In this document: piece by piece, positions 1 to 16,608 of the stretch
Position numbering within the stretch: position 1 is the first letter of the stretch
How the letters are laid out: every line of letters begins with the position of its first letter
Assembly: GCF_013282725.1 (NCBI RefSeq)
Contig: NZ_CP054043.1
Span: 868,001-932,000, forward strand
Direction: 5' to 3'
DNA length: 64,000 nucleotides
DNA from: Yersinia mollaretii ATCC 43969
Lineage (GTDB): Bacteria; Pseudomonadota; Gammaproteobacteria; Enterobacterales; Enterobacteriaceae
Notes under the pieces: model-generated
Seen by the model: only the letters and a program-made list of their open reading frames with translations
What the model was told of the DNA's origin: nothing
The model's database searches: none
Translations under genes and position numbers: made by a program

Positions 1-1185
<1,185 letters not shown>

Positions 1186-1559
1186 TCACAACCCGAAGGT
1201 GTTTCTGTGCTCAAAGTGGTTGCGCGTTCACAAATGCGGTGTTGTTCCGTGCGCGCAATCCTCATGAACGTTAAGTTCACTCCGGTTGCTGTGCGCGGTA
1301 CGCCTTGCCTTTGCGTCGCTCACTCACTTTTTGACATTGAAAACCTGTCGCATTGCGATTATTTGAGAGACTCTAATACAGGTTACTTCTTATCTCAGTA
1401 CTGCTACGGAGAGATAAGTTTCAGCTGTATTGTTTCAATTTTCAGCTTGTTCCAGATTGTTAAAGAGCAATATCTTAAACACGACTCGTTAAAGTCATCT
1501 TTAAGATATTTTTTAGTTCATAAAGAACCAGTGATAATGTCTTTCACACATTATCGGAT
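1186..1559 (-). other. tRNA-Glu to 23S spacer with boxA antiterminator
   Basis: This non-coding transcribed spacer lies between the spacer tRNA and 23S. A boxA-type element (TGCTCTTTAACA on the minus strand) lies near 1459-1470 and is the rRNA antitermination signal expected ahead of 23S. The flanking sequence can form part of the RNase III processing stalk for 23S. I see no protein gene here. The open frame that reads through on the plus strand spans the tRNA and is chance. Confidence 0.75.
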
Positions 1560-1635
1560 TGGCGTCCCCAAGGGGATTCGAACCCCTGTTACAGCCGTGA
1601 AAGGGCAGTGTCCTAGGCCTCTAGACGATGGGGAC
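1560..1635 (-). tRNA. gltT-like: tRNA-Glu (anticodon TTC)
   Basis: A 76-nt tRNA on the minus strand in the 16S-23S spacer, with an encoded 3' CCA. The acceptor stem GTCCCCA/TGGGGAC, D-arm, the anticodon loop CTTTCAC with TTC, and the T-arm with GGTTCGAATC are all present. The anticodon stem CTGCC/GGCTG leaves a U28-U42 mismatch where E. coli tRNA-Glu has a C-G pair. A single Glu tRNA spacer is one of the two standard enterobacterial rrn spacer types. At the hemG locus E. coli instead has the Ile-Ala type (rrnA). Confidence 0.96.
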
Positions 1636-1832
1636 ACAAAAATTGCTACTGAATCAGTGATTCAGTATTTTTGTGTAAAGGTGAGAATGTGGTGACACAT
1701 TCGAACGACTGATGCAGTAAATACTCGATGCCGAGGTTCTACAGCACAATCATCACCCTCATCAACAGGTGCTCTTGCTCATTACATTCATCAGACAATC
1801 TGTGTGGACACTACGCAATGCGTATCGTTAGG

Positions 1833-3375
<1,543 letters not shown>

Positions 3376-3645
3376 AAGATTTGTTTGATTTGCTACTAAT
3401 GAAAGTAGCGATGCTCAAAGATTACTTTCTGCAAATATGCATTCGAACCGAAGTTCAAATGTGTACTGCTTTGGTCACTCTTCAAGACTTTGATATTGCT
3501 TCTGCCTGCCGAAACAGGCTTCGATATCGTCTTGCGAGTGCCCACACAGATTGTCTGATAAATTGTTAAAGAGCGTTCGTTACCCGTTTGCCTTGCGGCG
3601 AATCTTACGGTAACGCGGGAGGCAGATAATACGCTTTCCCGCTGA
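3376..3645 (-). other. rrn leader with boxA
   Basis: This is the transcribed leader between promoter P2 and 16S. Reading the minus strand, it carries a boxA-like element (GCTCTTTAACAATTTATCAG, around 3556-3575) followed by a segment very like the E. coli rrn leader (TGTGTGGGCACTCGCAAGAC). These elements load the NusB/S10/SuhB antitermination complex in E. coli. The 467-bp stretch between hemG and 16S holds only this leader and the two promoters. Confidence 0.75.
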
Positions 3646-3653
3646 AGAGTCAA
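3626..3653 (-). promoter_or_regulatory. rrn promoter P2
   Basis: On the minus strand the -35 TTGACT (3648-3653) and the -10 TATTAT (3626-3631) are separated by 16 bp, followed by a GC-rich discriminator. Both hexamers and the spacing match E. coli rrn P2. Confidence 0.85.
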
Positions 3654-3745
3654 GGTTTTATTTGGTTTCTTTCGAACTCAAACGCCTTCTTTTCTCTTCC
3701 TGACCCGACGAAGTGTGTTTCGTTGTTCCCGGTCAGTGGAGGCGC

Positions 3746-3773
3746 ATTATAGGGAGTTCCTGACAGGCTGCAA
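3746..3773 (-). promoter_or_regulatory. rrn promoter P1
   Basis: On the minus strand the -35 TTGCAG (3768-3773) and the consensus -10 TATAAT (3746-3751) are separated by 16 bp. The GCGCC discriminator that follows is typical of growth-rate and ppGpp-controlled rrn P1 promoters. An AT-rich stretch (3781-3810) just upstream fits an UP element. P1 lies about 120 bp upstream of P2, as in E. coli. Confidence 0.87.
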
Positions 3774-3842
3774 CCCCTAATTTGAAAAAACTTTTCAACC
3801 GCGTTTTATTTCAACAAGTTGCTGTGATATACAGCGGTATTG

Positions 3843-4376
3843 CTATTTTTCGTACTGTAGTGCTGAGAAATCCTGAGTAAAACTGCTGACTTGTTGCCAA
3901 TCAGTATATTCAATTTCTTTACTCGTATCGGTTTCTCCACCTGTCATACGCATAATCAGCTGAATCATCACTCGATCTATCCAGCGATAGCGGGGATAAC
4001 GCAGGGCACCTGCAAATACTGCACATAGTGTGGGTTGCCAAGGCGTGCTGAGTAAGAATTTACGGACATAGGCATTCGTTTGTGGAGATCGTTTTTCTGG
4101 CTTACGTGCTGTCAGATTTACCGCAAAGAAGGCACTCGGCATTTGATTTAGCTGTTCGACGTGTTTGCTAACGAATTGACTCAATACCGGACTGAAATGC
4201 CCATAACGCACAGAGGCACCAATCATGACTTGTTGGTATTGGTTCAAGTCAATTTGCCCAACCTGCGATAGGTCCTGTATTTCACAGGTCGCCGTCGCTG
4301 ACAGTTGCTTAGCTATATAAGAAGCAATTGCCTGTGTTTGGCCATCTCGGCTAGAGAAGAGTATCAGTACGTTCAT
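3843..4376 (-). CDS. hemG: Protoporphyrinogen IX dehydrogenase, menaquinone/ubiquinone-linked
   Basis: A 177-aa flavodoxin-like enzyme that oxidises protoporphyrinogen IX to protoporphyrin IX and passes electrons to the quinone pool, the penultimate step of haem synthesis. The N-terminus MNVLILFSSRDGQTQ carries the FMN phosphate-binding loop at residues 8-14. A later segment (MIGASVRYGHF) lines the flavin site. The length is close to E. coli HemG (about 181 aa). It lies 21 bp downstream of trkH on the same strand, as in E. coli trkH-hemG-rrn, and the rrn P1 promoter follows. The ATG at 4376 is the only start that keeps the first beta strand. Confidence 0.95.
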   Translation of the reverse strand: MNVLILFSSRDGQTQAIASYIAKQLSATATCEIQDLSQVGQIDLNQYQQVMIGASVRYGHFSPVLSQFVSKHVEQLNQMPSAFFAVNLTARKPEKRSPQTNAYVRKFLLSTPWQPTLCAVFAGALRYPRYRWIDRVMIQLIMRMTGGETDTSKEIEYTDWQQVSSFTQDFSALQYEK

Positions 4377-4397
4377 AGCAATGTTCCTTATGCAGAA

Positions 4398-5849
4398 TTA
4401 CTCTCGCCAGAATGTTGGGGTGAAAAGCACCAGCAAGGTGAAGACTTCCAATCGGCCAAATAACATAGTTATCACCAATATCCATTTAGCCGCTGGATTC
4501 ATAGATGTGAAGTTATCAGCGACCACTCCCAGACCCGGCCCGAGGTTATTTAGCGTCGCGGTGACAGCGGCAAAAGCGGAGAACTCATCAACCCCAGTTG
4601 CGATGATCGCCAACATACTGATGATGAAAACCAAGGCATAAGCGGAGAAAAAGCCCCAGACTGCTTCCAGTATCCGTTCCGGCAGCGCCCGCCGCCCCAG
4701 TTTGATGGTATAAACCGCATTCGGGTGGACAAGTCGTTTTAATTCACGCGAACCTTGCAGATAGAGCAGCAAGATGCGGATAACTTTCAAACCGCCCCCA
4801 GTCGACCCCGCACATCCACCAATAAAAGCAGAGCATAATAAGAGTATCGGTAGGAACAGCGGCCACTTAGAGATACTGTCGGTCGTGAAGCCCGCCGTTG
4901 TCGCCATAGAGACTACTTGGAAAAATGCCTGATTTAAGGTTTCCAGCCCCGATTTGTACACACTATGTTGCCAGAGCACTAAGGTACAAACGATAACCAG
5001 CGTCAATTGTACAAAGATAAACATGCGGAATTCGGGATCGCGCCAATACACTTTCAAACTGCGTCCACTCAGAACCGCAAAATGCAGGCCAAAGTTACAA
5101 CCAGAAATCAGCAAGAAAATGCCAATAATGGTGTTAATGGTAGGGCTGTTGAAGTAGCCGATACTGGCGTCATGGGTTGAGAAGCCGCCAATCGCGATAG
5201 TAGAGAAGCTATGAGAGATAGCATCAAACACGGACATCCCCGCGCCCCATAGGGAAAGCGCACAGGCGATAGTCAGCAATACATAGATGAGCCAGAGTGT
5301 TTTGGCTGTTTCAGCAATTCGTGGCCGCATTTTATTGTCTTTCAGTGGGCCGGGCATCTCTGCTCGATAGAGCTGCATCCCCCCGACACCCAAAATCGGC
5401 AAGATAGCGACCGCCAACACAATGATCCCCATACCACCGAGCCATTGCAGCATTTGTCGATAGAATAAAATGGCTTTAGGCAGTGAATCCAATCCGACCA
5501 AGGTGGTCGCACCGGTGGTTGTTAGCCCAGAGAATGACTCAAAAAATGCATCGGTGAGTGAAAGGTTTGGCCGCTCTGAGAATAAGAAAGGTAATGCCCC
5601 CACGCTACCCAGCACCGTCCAGAAAAGCACCACGATAAGAAAGCCCTCACGGGGCTTAAGTTCATGTTTTTGTTTTCGGTTCGGTAGCCAGAGCAAAAGA
5701 CCTATCGACAGAGCAACAAAAAAGGTTTCGCTGAAGGCACGGCCGGCACCATCACGATAGATTAAGGCTACCAGTCCGGGAATAAACATTGTTCCGGAGA
5801 ATAGGATGACCAGCAGACCAACAATACGGGTTATGGCACGAAAATGCAT
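4398..5849 (-). CDS. trkH: Trk potassium uptake channel subunit TrkH
   Basis: A 483-aa inner-membrane potassium channel subunit that works with the cytoplasmic gating protein TrkA. Four pore-loop repeats are visible by their selectivity-filter glycines: TTTGAT at about 110-115, AIGGFSTHD near 220, TTAGFTTDS near 315 and NLGPGLG near 435. About ten hydrophobic helices run between them. The length equals E. coli TrkH (483 aa). It is followed by hemG and preceded by yigZ and pepQ on the same strand, the conserved gammaproteobacterial order. Confidence 0.97.
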   Translation of the reverse strand: MHFRAITRIVGLLVILFSGTMFIPGLVALIYRDGAGRAFSETFFVALSIGLLLWLPNRKQKHELKPREGFLIVVLFWTVLGSVGALPFLFSERPNLSLTDAFFESFSGLTTTGATTLVGLDSLPKAILFYRQMLQWLGGMGIIVLAVAILPILGVGGMQLYRAEMPGPLKDNKMRPRIAETAKTLWLIYVLLTIACALSLWGAGMSVFDAISHSFSTIAIGGFSTHDASIGYFNSPTINTIIGIFLLISGCNFGLHFAVLSGRSLKVYWRDPEFRMFIFVQLTLVIVCTLVLWQHSVYKSGLETLNQAFFQVVSMATTAGFTTDSISKWPLFLPILLLCSAFIGGCAGSTGGGLKVIRILLLYLQGSRELKRLVHPNAVYTIKLGRRALPERILEAVWGFFSAYALVFIISMLAIIATGVDEFSAFAAVTATLNNLGPGLGVVADNFTSMNPAAKWILVITMLFGRLEVFTLLVLFTPTFWRE

Positions 5850-5885
5850 TCCGGCACGTTCCTTAGCAATTCACTTGGATGGGGA

Positions 5886-6500
5886 TTATTGCGAAATGGG
5901 CGTCAATTGCAACGTACCACGACTGAGATCACGCAATTTGTCCCCGACCTGACTGGCTTGAGTTGCTGGCAAAGAGAGATGAAGTGTCACGAGTTCCGCG
6001 TATTCACTCCGTAAAGTCTGTCCTTCAACTTGCTGTAATAAAGTTTCTACCCTAGCAAGCTGCGCGTAGTCACACTGCAAAGTATATTCTACCTGCGGGA
6101 CTTTATATTTTACTTCGATCTGTTTTAACGCCTGCTGAACGCCGCTACCGTAAGCCCTTACCAGCCCGCCCGTTCCCAGTTTGATGCCACCATAATAACG
6201 CACAACGACCGCCGTGATTTCTCCGATACCGCTGCCCATAAGCTGAGCCAGTATGGGTTTCCCCGCCGTGCCAGAGGGTTCACCATCATCGGAAAAACCC
6301 AATTGTTGTGAATCCGCTGGCGTACCCGCAACAAAGGCCCAGCAGTGATGCCGGGCGGTTGGGTGTTGCTGCTTAACCTGCTGAATAAAATCTTTCGCTT
6401 CATTCACCCCACAGGTATGTGCCAGTAAGGTGATGAAGCGACTTTTCTTGATCTCTTCGCTGATTGACACCGGCGCAGCAGGTATCAGGTAAGGCTGCAT
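5886..6500 (-). CDS. yigZ: IMPACT family protein YigZ
   Basis: A 204-aa protein of the UPF0029/IMPACT family. The N-terminal IMPACT domain covers roughly residues 1-125 with the hallmark segments FSDDGEPSGTAGKP and VVRYYGGIKLGTGGL. A DUF1949-like C-terminal domain follows. Eukaryotic IMPACT regulates GCN2; the bacterial role is not settled. Its ATG (6500-6498) overlaps the pepQ stop by one base (TGATG), which suggests translational coupling. The length matches E. coli YigZ (about 204 aa). Confidence 0.94.
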   Translation of the reverse strand: MQPYLIPAAPVSISEEIKKSRFITLLAHTCGVNEAKDFIQQVKQQHPTARHHCWAFVAGTPADSQQLGFSDDGEPSGTAGKPILAQLMGSGIGEITAVVVRYYGGIKLGTGGLVRAYGSGVQQALKQIEVKYKVPQVEYTLQCDYAQLARVETLLQQVEGQTLRSEYAELVTLHLSLPATQASQVGDKLRDLSRGTLQLTPISQ

Positions 6501-7831
6501 CAGGCTAATTTCAGATCACGTGTCATATTCTCAACCCGCTTATCGTGAATAACAATATTGTCTTCTATGCGTATACCACCATAAGGTTTCAGCGCATCGA
6601 TACGATCCCAATTGAAATGCCGACTGAACTCGCCGGTACGCCACGGAGCTAACAGCGATTCGATAAAGTAAAGACCCGGTTCGATGGTCAAGACCATACG
6701 TGGTTGCAGAATCCGCGTGCAACGCAGGTAAGGATACTTGGATGGAGCACTGAGATGCGTACCTTTGTCATCTTGCATAAAACCAGCGGTATCATGCACT
6801 TGCAATCCAAGTGGATGCCCTAAGCCGTGAGGGAGGAATGGGCAGGTAATGCCTTGTTCGACCATCGCCTCTTCGCTGATACCGGTGACCAAATTATGAG
6901 TGCGCAGCAGTTTGGCAATGCGCTGATGCATCTGAACATGATAATCGGTATAGCGCTCGCCACTTTTAATGGTTTTGATCAGTTCAAGCTGCTCGGTATT
7001 CAGGTCTCTAATTAATGCTGCAAAATCGCTGTCACTGTCTGCGGCATAGGTACGAGTCAGGTCGGCAGCATAGCCGTTATATTCAGCGCCCGCATCCATA
7101 AGGAAGCTGCGCATTTCTGCCGGAGGCTGATGCTGTAACGTGGTGTAATGAAGTACCGCCGAGTGTTCATTCAGCGCAACAATATTATCGTAAGGGACAT
7201 CAGTATCACGGTGACCCGTCGCCATCAGATACGCCAAATTGATATCAAACTCACTCATGCCAGACTGGAATGCTTCATGAGCTGCACGATGCCCAACCAC
7301 TGCGGTCTTTTGCGCTTCACGCATACACGCCAGTTCATAATCCGTCTTATAAGAGCGGTAGAAATGAAGATAGTCCAACACCGGTTGCGGATTGATGTTT
7401 TCGGCACTGAATCCCAACGCCTGAGCGCGCAGTTGGGCATACCCAATGTACGCCACTCGATCACGTTGCACAGGTAATTGCTGCGCAATGTCATCCGCGT
7501 TAGTTAATGGCCGGATATCGATAGCCTTGGTCCAGAAGCTGTCCGGCAATGGCTCAACACTGTGCCAATAATCGACTGGAGAGTAGAACCATAGCTTCGG
7601 TGTATTGACCCCATCTACCCATAACCAGCAGTTTGGTACTTGAGTGACAGGCACCCACGCTTTGAATTGGGCGTTTGCTTTAAAAGGATAGTCGCGGTCA
7701 TCGAGAAAAATTCGTTGTAATTCACCGGAATGAATCAGTAAAGCATCTAACTGATGACGCTCCAGCACATCACGGGTGCGCTGTTGTAGGGTGGATAAAT
7801 GTTCGTTATATAAAGAAGCCAGCGTTTCCAT
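6500..7831 (-). CDS. pepQ: Xaa-Pro dipeptidase (prolidase)
   Basis: A 443-aa cytoplasmic M24-family metallopeptidase that cleaves Xaa-Pro dipeptides. The five dinuclear metal ligands fall in recognisable motifs: the two Asp in [18 protein letters not shown], the His in [13 protein letters not shown], the Glu in TIEPGLYF and the Glu in GGIRIEDN. The ATG at 7831 gives [12 protein letters not shown] and exactly the E. coli length; a GTG one codon upstream is less likely. It is divergent from fadB, an arrangement shared with E. coli, and is the first gene of a pepQ-yigZ(-trkH-hemG) cluster. Confidence 0.96.
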   Translation of the reverse strand: METLASLYNEHLSTLQQRTRDVLERHQLDALLIHSGELQRIFLDDRDYPFKANAQFKAWVPVTQVPNCWLWVDGVNTPKLWFYSPVDYWHSVEPLPDSFWTKAIDIRPLTNADDIAQQLPVQRDRVAYIGYAQLRAQALGFSAENINPQPVLDYLHFYRSYKTDYELACMREAQKTAVVGHRAAHEAFQSGMSEFDINLAYLMATGHRDTDVPYDNIVALNEHSAVLHYTTLQHQPPAEMRSFLMDAGAEYNGYAADLTRTYAADSDSDFAALIRDLNTEQLELIKTIKSGERYTDYHVQMHQRIAKLLRTHNLVTGISEEAMVEQGITCPFLPHGLGHPLGLQVHDTAGFMQDDKGTHLSAPSKYPYLRCTRILQPRMVLTIEPGLYFIESLLAPWRTGEFSRHFNWDRIDALKPYGGIRIEDNIVIHDKRVENMTRDLKLA

Positions 7832-8157
7832 CACAGTACCCTTTGCTATTAGAACTTAATTTTTTAATCTTATCATAGTCACCGCGGCCATGTTTCGACG
7901 ACACACATTCCAAGACGTGATAACAACGGCATCCAAAATAACTGACCTGACAGCCAGCCCGCAAGCGAGCAATAACCTCGTTTTTCAGCCTCTCGAGCCG
8001 CCTCGAATAAAATTGATGAAAATCAATTAGCCCATTCGATTGACTGTGATCTTCACTGCAAAAAATCAATCTCTTATTTGCAATTCATTAACAAAATATC
8101 CACACTTCCTGAATATCTGGTCATACCAGATCACATGCGCTTATTCAGGAGATAGAT
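7832..8157. promoter_or_regulatory. pepQ/fadB divergent intergenic region
   Basis: This 326-bp region separates two divergent genes. It contains the FadR operator near fadB, and its fadB-side half is AT-rich. Apart from the operator and the promoters that must lie here, I see no small gene with a ribosome binding site. A short minus-strand open frame (7806-8069) overlaps the pepQ start and has no family resemblance. Confidence 0.5.
8115..8131. promoter_or_regulatory. FadR operator upstream of fadBA
   Basis: The 17-bp perfect palindrome ATCTGGTCATACCAGAT has the TGGNNNNACCA core of FadR sites and nearly the sequence of the E. coli fadBA operator. It lies 27 bp before the fadB ATG. FadR repression is relieved by long-chain acyl-CoA, so fadBA should be induced by fatty acids. 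Confidence 0.85.
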
Positions 8158-11522
<3,365 letters not shown>

Positions 11523-11550
11523 CTTCCGAAGATATTCATCTGAAAAACAT

Positions 11551-11574
11551 TCAGGGCCTGAATTCAGGCCCTGA
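11551..11574. terminator. Perfect 10-bp-stem hairpin after fadA
   Basis: TCAGGGCCTG, AATT, CAGGCCCTGA forms a perfect palindromic stem-loop 28 bp after the fadA stop. It lacks a T-tract, so it may act as an RNA-stabilising hairpin or together with the terminator at 11608. Confidence 0.5.
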
Positions 11575-11607
11575 TAACCGCTGTATCTGGTGTTTAGTTG
11601 CCGTTTT

Positions 11608-11637
11608 CCCGCCTGTCAGGGGCGGGCTTTTTTTTAT
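11608..11637 (+). terminator. Rho-independent terminator of fadBA
   Basis: The stem CCCGCC/GGCGGG with a 7-nt loop is followed by eight T residues, 85 bp past the fadA stop. It separates fadBA from the convergent fre gene. Confidence 0.85.
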
Positions 11638-11648
11638 CTATTTTTTAC

Positions 11649-12350
11649 TCAGATAAAGGCAAATGCATCACCAAAAATGTGAGCTTCTTGCGCGCCACGT
11701 TCCGCACAGAAACGCTCACGCGCAATTTTTGCCATCTCAAAACGGCCAGCAATATAGATATCTTGCTCAGCAAGAGAGCCGTAATCTTGCAATACGGCAC
11801 TCAGTACCGTTCCGGTGCGACCACGCCAGCCCTCTTCCGGCTGCTCCACCACAGGAATCACTTTCAACTGTGGATACTGAATAGATAGTGCTTCCAGTTC
11901 GCTGAGATCATAGAGATGCACTGCTTCGCGCCCACCCCAATAGATAGAGACTTCGCGATCAGGCTGCTCTGCTAACGCGGCCAACAAAATTGAACGCGCA
12001 TAGGAAAAGCCCGTGCCGCCAGCAATCAGCACCAATGGGCGGTGACTTCCCTCGCGGAACCATGCCTCACCATGTGGAATATCCACATCCAAAGTTTTCT
12101 CTTTCAGAATCCGGTCCATGACGGCCATGGCATAAAGATTCAGTTCCGAAGCACCAATATGCAACTCAATGAAATCTTGCTGCAACGGCGTAGATGCCAT
12201 AGAAAATGGCCGTTTATCACGCTCGTCCATGACGACCATCAAATACTGCCCAGCACGGAAAGAAAACGCAGATGCAGGCACCAATTGCACCCGGTACACC
12301 GTATCGGTAATGGCCTCTACGGAGGTTACTTTACAGCTTAAAGTTGTCAT
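11649..12350 (-). CDS. fre: NAD(P)H-flavin reductase Fre
   Basis: A 233-aa ferredoxin-NADP-reductase-fold enzyme that reduces free flavins with NAD(P)H. Reduced flavins then serve ferric iron reduction, ribonucleotide reductase activation and other acceptors. The flavin-binding RPFSMAST motif lies near residue 45 and the nicotinamide-binding GGTGFSYA near 110. The ATG at 12350 ([13 protein letters not shown]) gives the E. coli length; a longer frame extends 14 codons upstream without support. It lies 55 bp downstream of ubiD on the same strand, as in E. coli ubiD-fre. Confidence 0.96.
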   Translation of the reverse strand: MTTLSCKVTSVEAITDTVYRVQLVPASAFSFRAGQYLMVVMDERDKRPFSMASTPLQQDFIELHIGASELNLYAMAVMDRILKEKTLDVDIPHGEAWFREGSHRPLVLIAGGTGFSYARSILLAALAEQPDREVSIYWGGREAVHLYDLSELEALSIQYPQLKVIPVVEQPEEGWRGRTGTVLSAVLQDYGSLAEQDIYIAGRFEMAKIARERFCAERGAQEAHIFGDAFAFI

Positions 12351-12405
12351 GCCTTCCCTCTGTCGGGTCATCAAATGCAAAACTAAGGACAAAATCTAAC
12401 GCCGG

Positions 12406-13902
12406 TTAGCGTGTAGTTTCATTGTCACTGAAAATGGCGAGCTCGTCCCAAATAGCATCAACACGGGCTCGGACGTCTTCATCCATTTTAATTGGACGCC
12501 CCCATTCACGCGGGGTCTCAGCGGGCCATTTGTTGGTGGCGTCCAGCCCCATTTTCGATCCTAAACCGGAAACCGGTGAGGCGAAATCCAAATAATCTAT
12601 TGGCGTATTTTCAATCAACACTGTATCGCGAGAGGGGTCCATCCGAGTCGTAATCGCCCAAATAACATCATTCCAATCACGTGCATTAATATCATCATCA
12701 CAAACAATAACAAATTTTGTATACATAAACTGGCGTAAAAACGACCAAACGCCCATCATCACGCGTTTAGCATGGCCTGCATACTGTTTCTTGATAGTGA
12801 CCACCGCCAATCGGTATGAACACCCCTCTGGTGGCAGATAGAAATCCACAATTTCTGGGAACTGCTTTTGCAAAATAGGAACAAAAACTTCATTCAGCGC
12901 AACCCCCATAACCGCAGGTTCATCCGGCGGGCGACCAGTATAGGTTGAATGATATATCGCGTCTTTACGCTGAGTAATATGTGTGACGGTAAAAACAGGG
13001 AAACTGTCTATTTCGTTGTAATAACCGGTGTGGTCGCCATAAGGACCTTCCGGTGCCATATCACCCTGCTCAATATATCCTTCCAATACAATTTCTGCAC
13101 TTGCAGGAACTTCCAGATCATTGGAGAGACACTTCACCACTTCCGTTTTATGCCCGCGTAATAAACCAGCGAAAGCATATTCAGACAGCGTGTCAGGTAC
13201 TGGCGTGACCGCAGCCAAAATGGTTGCAGGATCGGCACCCAAAGCAACGGCAACCGGGAAGCGCTCACCGGGATGTGCTTCGCACCATTCCTGATAATCC
13301 AAAGCACCACCACGGTGGGATAGCCAACGCATAATTAATTTGTTTTTGCCCAGCACTTGCTGGCGGTAGATGCCCAGATTTTGTCGCTCTTTATGTGGGC
13401 CTCGGGTGACCGTCAGCCCCCAAGATACGAGCGGCGCGGCATCTTCTGGCCAGCAGTGCATGACGGGGATTCGGCTTAGATCGACATCATCTCCTTGCCA
13501 GACTTGCTCCTGACACGGGGCCGAGCTTAAGCATTTCGTCGGCATATTCAATACCTGCTTAAATTTCGGCAGCTTATCGAATAGATCACGGAAGCCTTTC
13601 GGCGGATCAGGTTCTTTCAGGAAAGCCAACAGCTTGCCAACATCTCGTAGGGCGCTGACATCTTCTTGCCCCATCCCCATAGCTACGCGCTTGGCCGTGC
13701 CAAACAGATTGCACAGTACGGGCATGTTATATCCCTTCGGATTCTCAAAAAGCAGCGCGGGCCCACCGGCACGCAAGGTGCGATCGGCAATTTCTGTCAT
13801 TTCCAGATAGGGATCAATAGGCTGGCTAATACGTTTAAGTTCGCCCCTCTTTTCCAGCAACGAGAGGAAGTCACGTAAGTCACGGTATTTCATGCTGATC
13901 AT
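12406..13902 (-). CDS. ubiD: 3-octaprenyl-4-hydroxybenzoate decarboxylase UbiD
   Basis: A 498-aa prenylated-FMN-dependent decarboxylase of ubiquinone synthesis, whose cofactor is made by UbiX. Family segments include [20 protein letters not shown] at the N-terminus, the glutamate-rich [13 protein letters not shown], and the [16 protein letters not shown]-terminal signature. The length equals E. coli (497 aa) when the ATG at 13902 (MISMKY) is used. Neither this ATG nor the one at 13893 has a strong ribosome binding site, so the start is uncertain by a few codons. It shares its transcription direction with fre. Confidence 0.96.
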   Translation of the reverse strand: MISMKYRDLRDFLSLLEKRGELKRISQPIDPYLEMTEIADRTLRAGGPALLFENPKGYNMPVLCNLFGTAKRVAMGMGQEDVSALRDVGKLLAFLKEPDPPKGFRDLFDKLPKFKQVLNMPTKCLSSAPCQEQVWQGDDVDLSRIPVMHCWPEDAAPLVSWGLTVTRGPHKERQNLGIYRQQVLGKNKLIMRWLSHRGGALDYQEWCEAHPGERFPVAVALGADPATILAAVTPVPDTLSEYAFAGLLRGHKTEVVKCLSNDLEVPASAEIVLEGYIEQGDMAPEGPYGDHTGYYNEIDSFPVFTVTHITQRKDAIYHSTYTGRPPDEPAVMGVALNEVFVPILQKQFPEIVDFYLPPEGCSYRLAVVTIKKQYAGHAKRVMMGVWSFLRQFMYTKFVIVCDDDINARDWNDVIWAITTRMDPSRDTVLIENTPIDYLDFASPVSGLGSKMGLDATNKWPAETPREWGRPIKMDEDVRARVDAIWDELAIFSDNETTR

Positions 13903-14168
13903 TTCGGCGGCTAGATGATGCGCCATTATAGGCTGTCTTTATAGCAGTTGCTGTCTTTTTGTTAAAAATGAACACAACCTTACTCAAAAAAATAGCCTGC
14001 AACAGGGCGCGATTAATTAGTCCCCATACAAATATCATTTTATCGAAATAAAATAGACTAAATCTTTGTATAACAAACTATATATCCAGAGTGATGATTT
14101 CTTCCTCACTATATATATCCCCCTACTTTTGCTATGCTGCCAGATAGGATCCAAAGGCATGTGACATT

Positions 14169-14657
14169 ATGAAACAGTGGCATTTATTATATTGTAAACG
14201 TGGTCAGCTTTTGCGCGCCAAAGAGCATTTAGAGCGCCAAGCAGTGAACTGCTGGACACCGTTAGTGATTATCGAAAAAATAGTTCGAGGGAAACGTGCT
14301 GAGGTGACGGAGCCTTTATTCCCCAACTATCTGTTTGTAGAGTTCAATGCGGAAGATATTCATACCACCACGATCAGTGCAACTCGAGGTGTCAGCCACT
14401 TCGTCCGTTTTGGTGCACAGCCTGCGGTGATACCCGCTATCGTTATTACCGAGATGCAATCTCATACTGCGGATAAGATCATTGCACCAGAAGTGCCTCT
14501 GCCCGGTGATATTGTGACGATTACTGAAGGTGTTTTTGCCGGATTACAGGCGATTTATACTGAACCTGATGGTGAAGCACGGTCAATGTTGCTACTGAAT
14601 ATGCTTAATAGCCAAGTGATACAGAGTCTGGAAAATCGCCAGTTCGAAAAACAATAA
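14169..14657 (+). CDS. rfaH: Transcription antiterminator RfaH
   Basis: A 162-aa NusG paralogue that binds RNA polymerase at ops elements and promotes elongation and translation of long virulence and cell-surface operons such as LPS core. The NGN domain (about 1-100, starting [13 protein letters not shown]) and the C-terminal KOW domain (about 110-162, with [16 protein letters not shown]) are both recognisable. The length equals E. coli RfaH. No ops element is seen in this window, so its targets are elsewhere. It is transcribed alone, divergent from ubiD and convergent with hemB. Confidence 0.96.
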   Translation: MKQWHLLYCKRGQLLRAKEHLERQAVNCWTPLVIIEKIVRGKRAEVTEPLFPNYLFVEFNAEDIHTTTISATRGVSHFVRFGAQPAVIPAIVITEMQSHTADKIIAPEVPLPGDIVTITEGVFAGLQAIYTEPDGEARSMLLLNMLNSQVIQSLENRQFEKQ

Positions 14658-14691
14658 TATTTCTGCCTAGAACAATTCAAACACGATTCTT

Positions 14692-14713
14692 GGTAGGCAC
14701 AGCCGTACCTACC
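14692..14713 (+). terminator. Possible rfaH/hemB terminator hairpin
   Basis: GGTAGG and CCTACC flank a 10-nt loop, followed by TTATTAT. The hairpin lies in the 76-bp gap between the convergent rfaH and hemB genes. The stem is short and the T-tract weak. Confidence 0.4.
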
Positions 14714-14733
14714 TTATTATCCATGCTCAAACG

Positions 14734-15765
<1,032 letters not shown>

Positions 15766-15769
15766 CTAA

Positions 15770-16552
15770 CTAAACCAACCGGAAAATCCGGCGGGCGTTT
15801 TCATCAGTTTTCTGCCCTAGCCATTGAGGGTCTTCTTGTCGCCAAATAGCAACCTGTTGGACGATATGGGGCAAAAAGCAGGGTTCATTGCGACGGGAAG
15901 CAGGTTTAGGATGTATATCCCGTGGCAATAAATAGGGAGCATCCGTTTCTAATAACAACTGCTGGGCGGAAATACGTGGCAGCATCGCTCTCAGTTCAAG
16001 GCCACGACGTTCATCGCAAACCCAACCGGTGATACCAATCGATAAGCCCAAGGCAAGACAGGAATCTAATTCATTAGCACTACCGGTAAAGCAATGTACA
16101 ACCGCTGCCGGAATTTTATCTAACCAAGGCGAAAGCAACGTAATAAAACGCTCGTGGGCATCGCGGCAATGTAAAAATACGGGCAAAGAGAGTTCAGCAG
16201 CCAGTGCCAATTGGGCAGTAAATGCCATCTCTTGCTCTGCGGGGGTAGAGAAATTGCGGTTGAAATCTAATCCACACTCACCAATAGCCACCACTGAGGG
16301 ATTAGCCGCTAATATTCTAATTTGCTGTTCAACGTGGGTTTGCCAAGTGCTCGCCTGATGAGGATGAACACCGGCAGTTGACCAGCAATATCCCGAATTG
16401 GCGAGGGCAATTTCAAGTGCAGACTGACTTTCTTCAGCATCAGTCCCCGTGATAAGCATACCGGTAACCCCAGCATCTTTTGCGCGAACAACGACCTGAG
16501 TGTGATCTTTTGCAAATTGTGAACTTGTTAAATTCACGCCAATATCAAACAT
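15770..16552 (-). CDS. tatD: TatD metal-dependent 3'-5' deoxyribonuclease
   Basis: A 260-aa TIM-barrel hydrolase of the TatD family, active as a magnesium-dependent 3'-5' exonuclease in E. coli. Metal-ligand motifs appear in order: the N-terminal [30 protein letters not shown] and [11 protein letters not shown]. The ATG at 16552 (MFDIGVNL) gives the E. coli length; a start four codons upstream is unlikely. It follows tatABC on the same strand, but a GC-rich hairpin in the 56-bp gap may partly separate it. Confidence 0.95.
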   Translation of the reverse strand: MFDIGVNLTSSQFAKDHTQVVVRAKDAGVTGMLITGTDAEESQSALEIALANSGYCWSTAGVHPHQASTWQTHVEQQIRILAANPSVVAIGECGLDFNRNFSTPAEQEMAFTAQLALAAELSLPVFLHCRDAHERFITLLSPWLDKIPAAVVHCFTGSANELDSCLALGLSIGITGWVCDERRGLELRAMLPRISAQQLLLETDAPYLLPRDIHPKPASRRNEPCFLPHIVQQVAIWRQEDPQWLGQKTDENARRIFRLV

Positions 16553-16569
16553 GAGCGTTCCCAAACAGA

Positions 16570-16589
16570 AGCCGCCCCAAAGGGCGGCT
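16570..16589 (-). terminator. GC-rich hairpin between tatC and tatD
   Basis: AGCCGCCC and GGGCGGCT form an 8-bp stem with a 4-nt loop, 20 bp after the tatC stop. The minus-strand T-tract is weak, so it may be an attenuator or 3'-end stabiliser of the tatABC message. Confidence 0.5.
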
Positions 16590-16608
16590 AAAACATCAAG
16601 GTATCGAT

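Noticed and set aside
7806..8069. 87-aa minus-strand frame upstream of pepQ
   Set aside because: It overlaps the pepQ start in another frame and the fadB regulatory region, and looks like nothing known.
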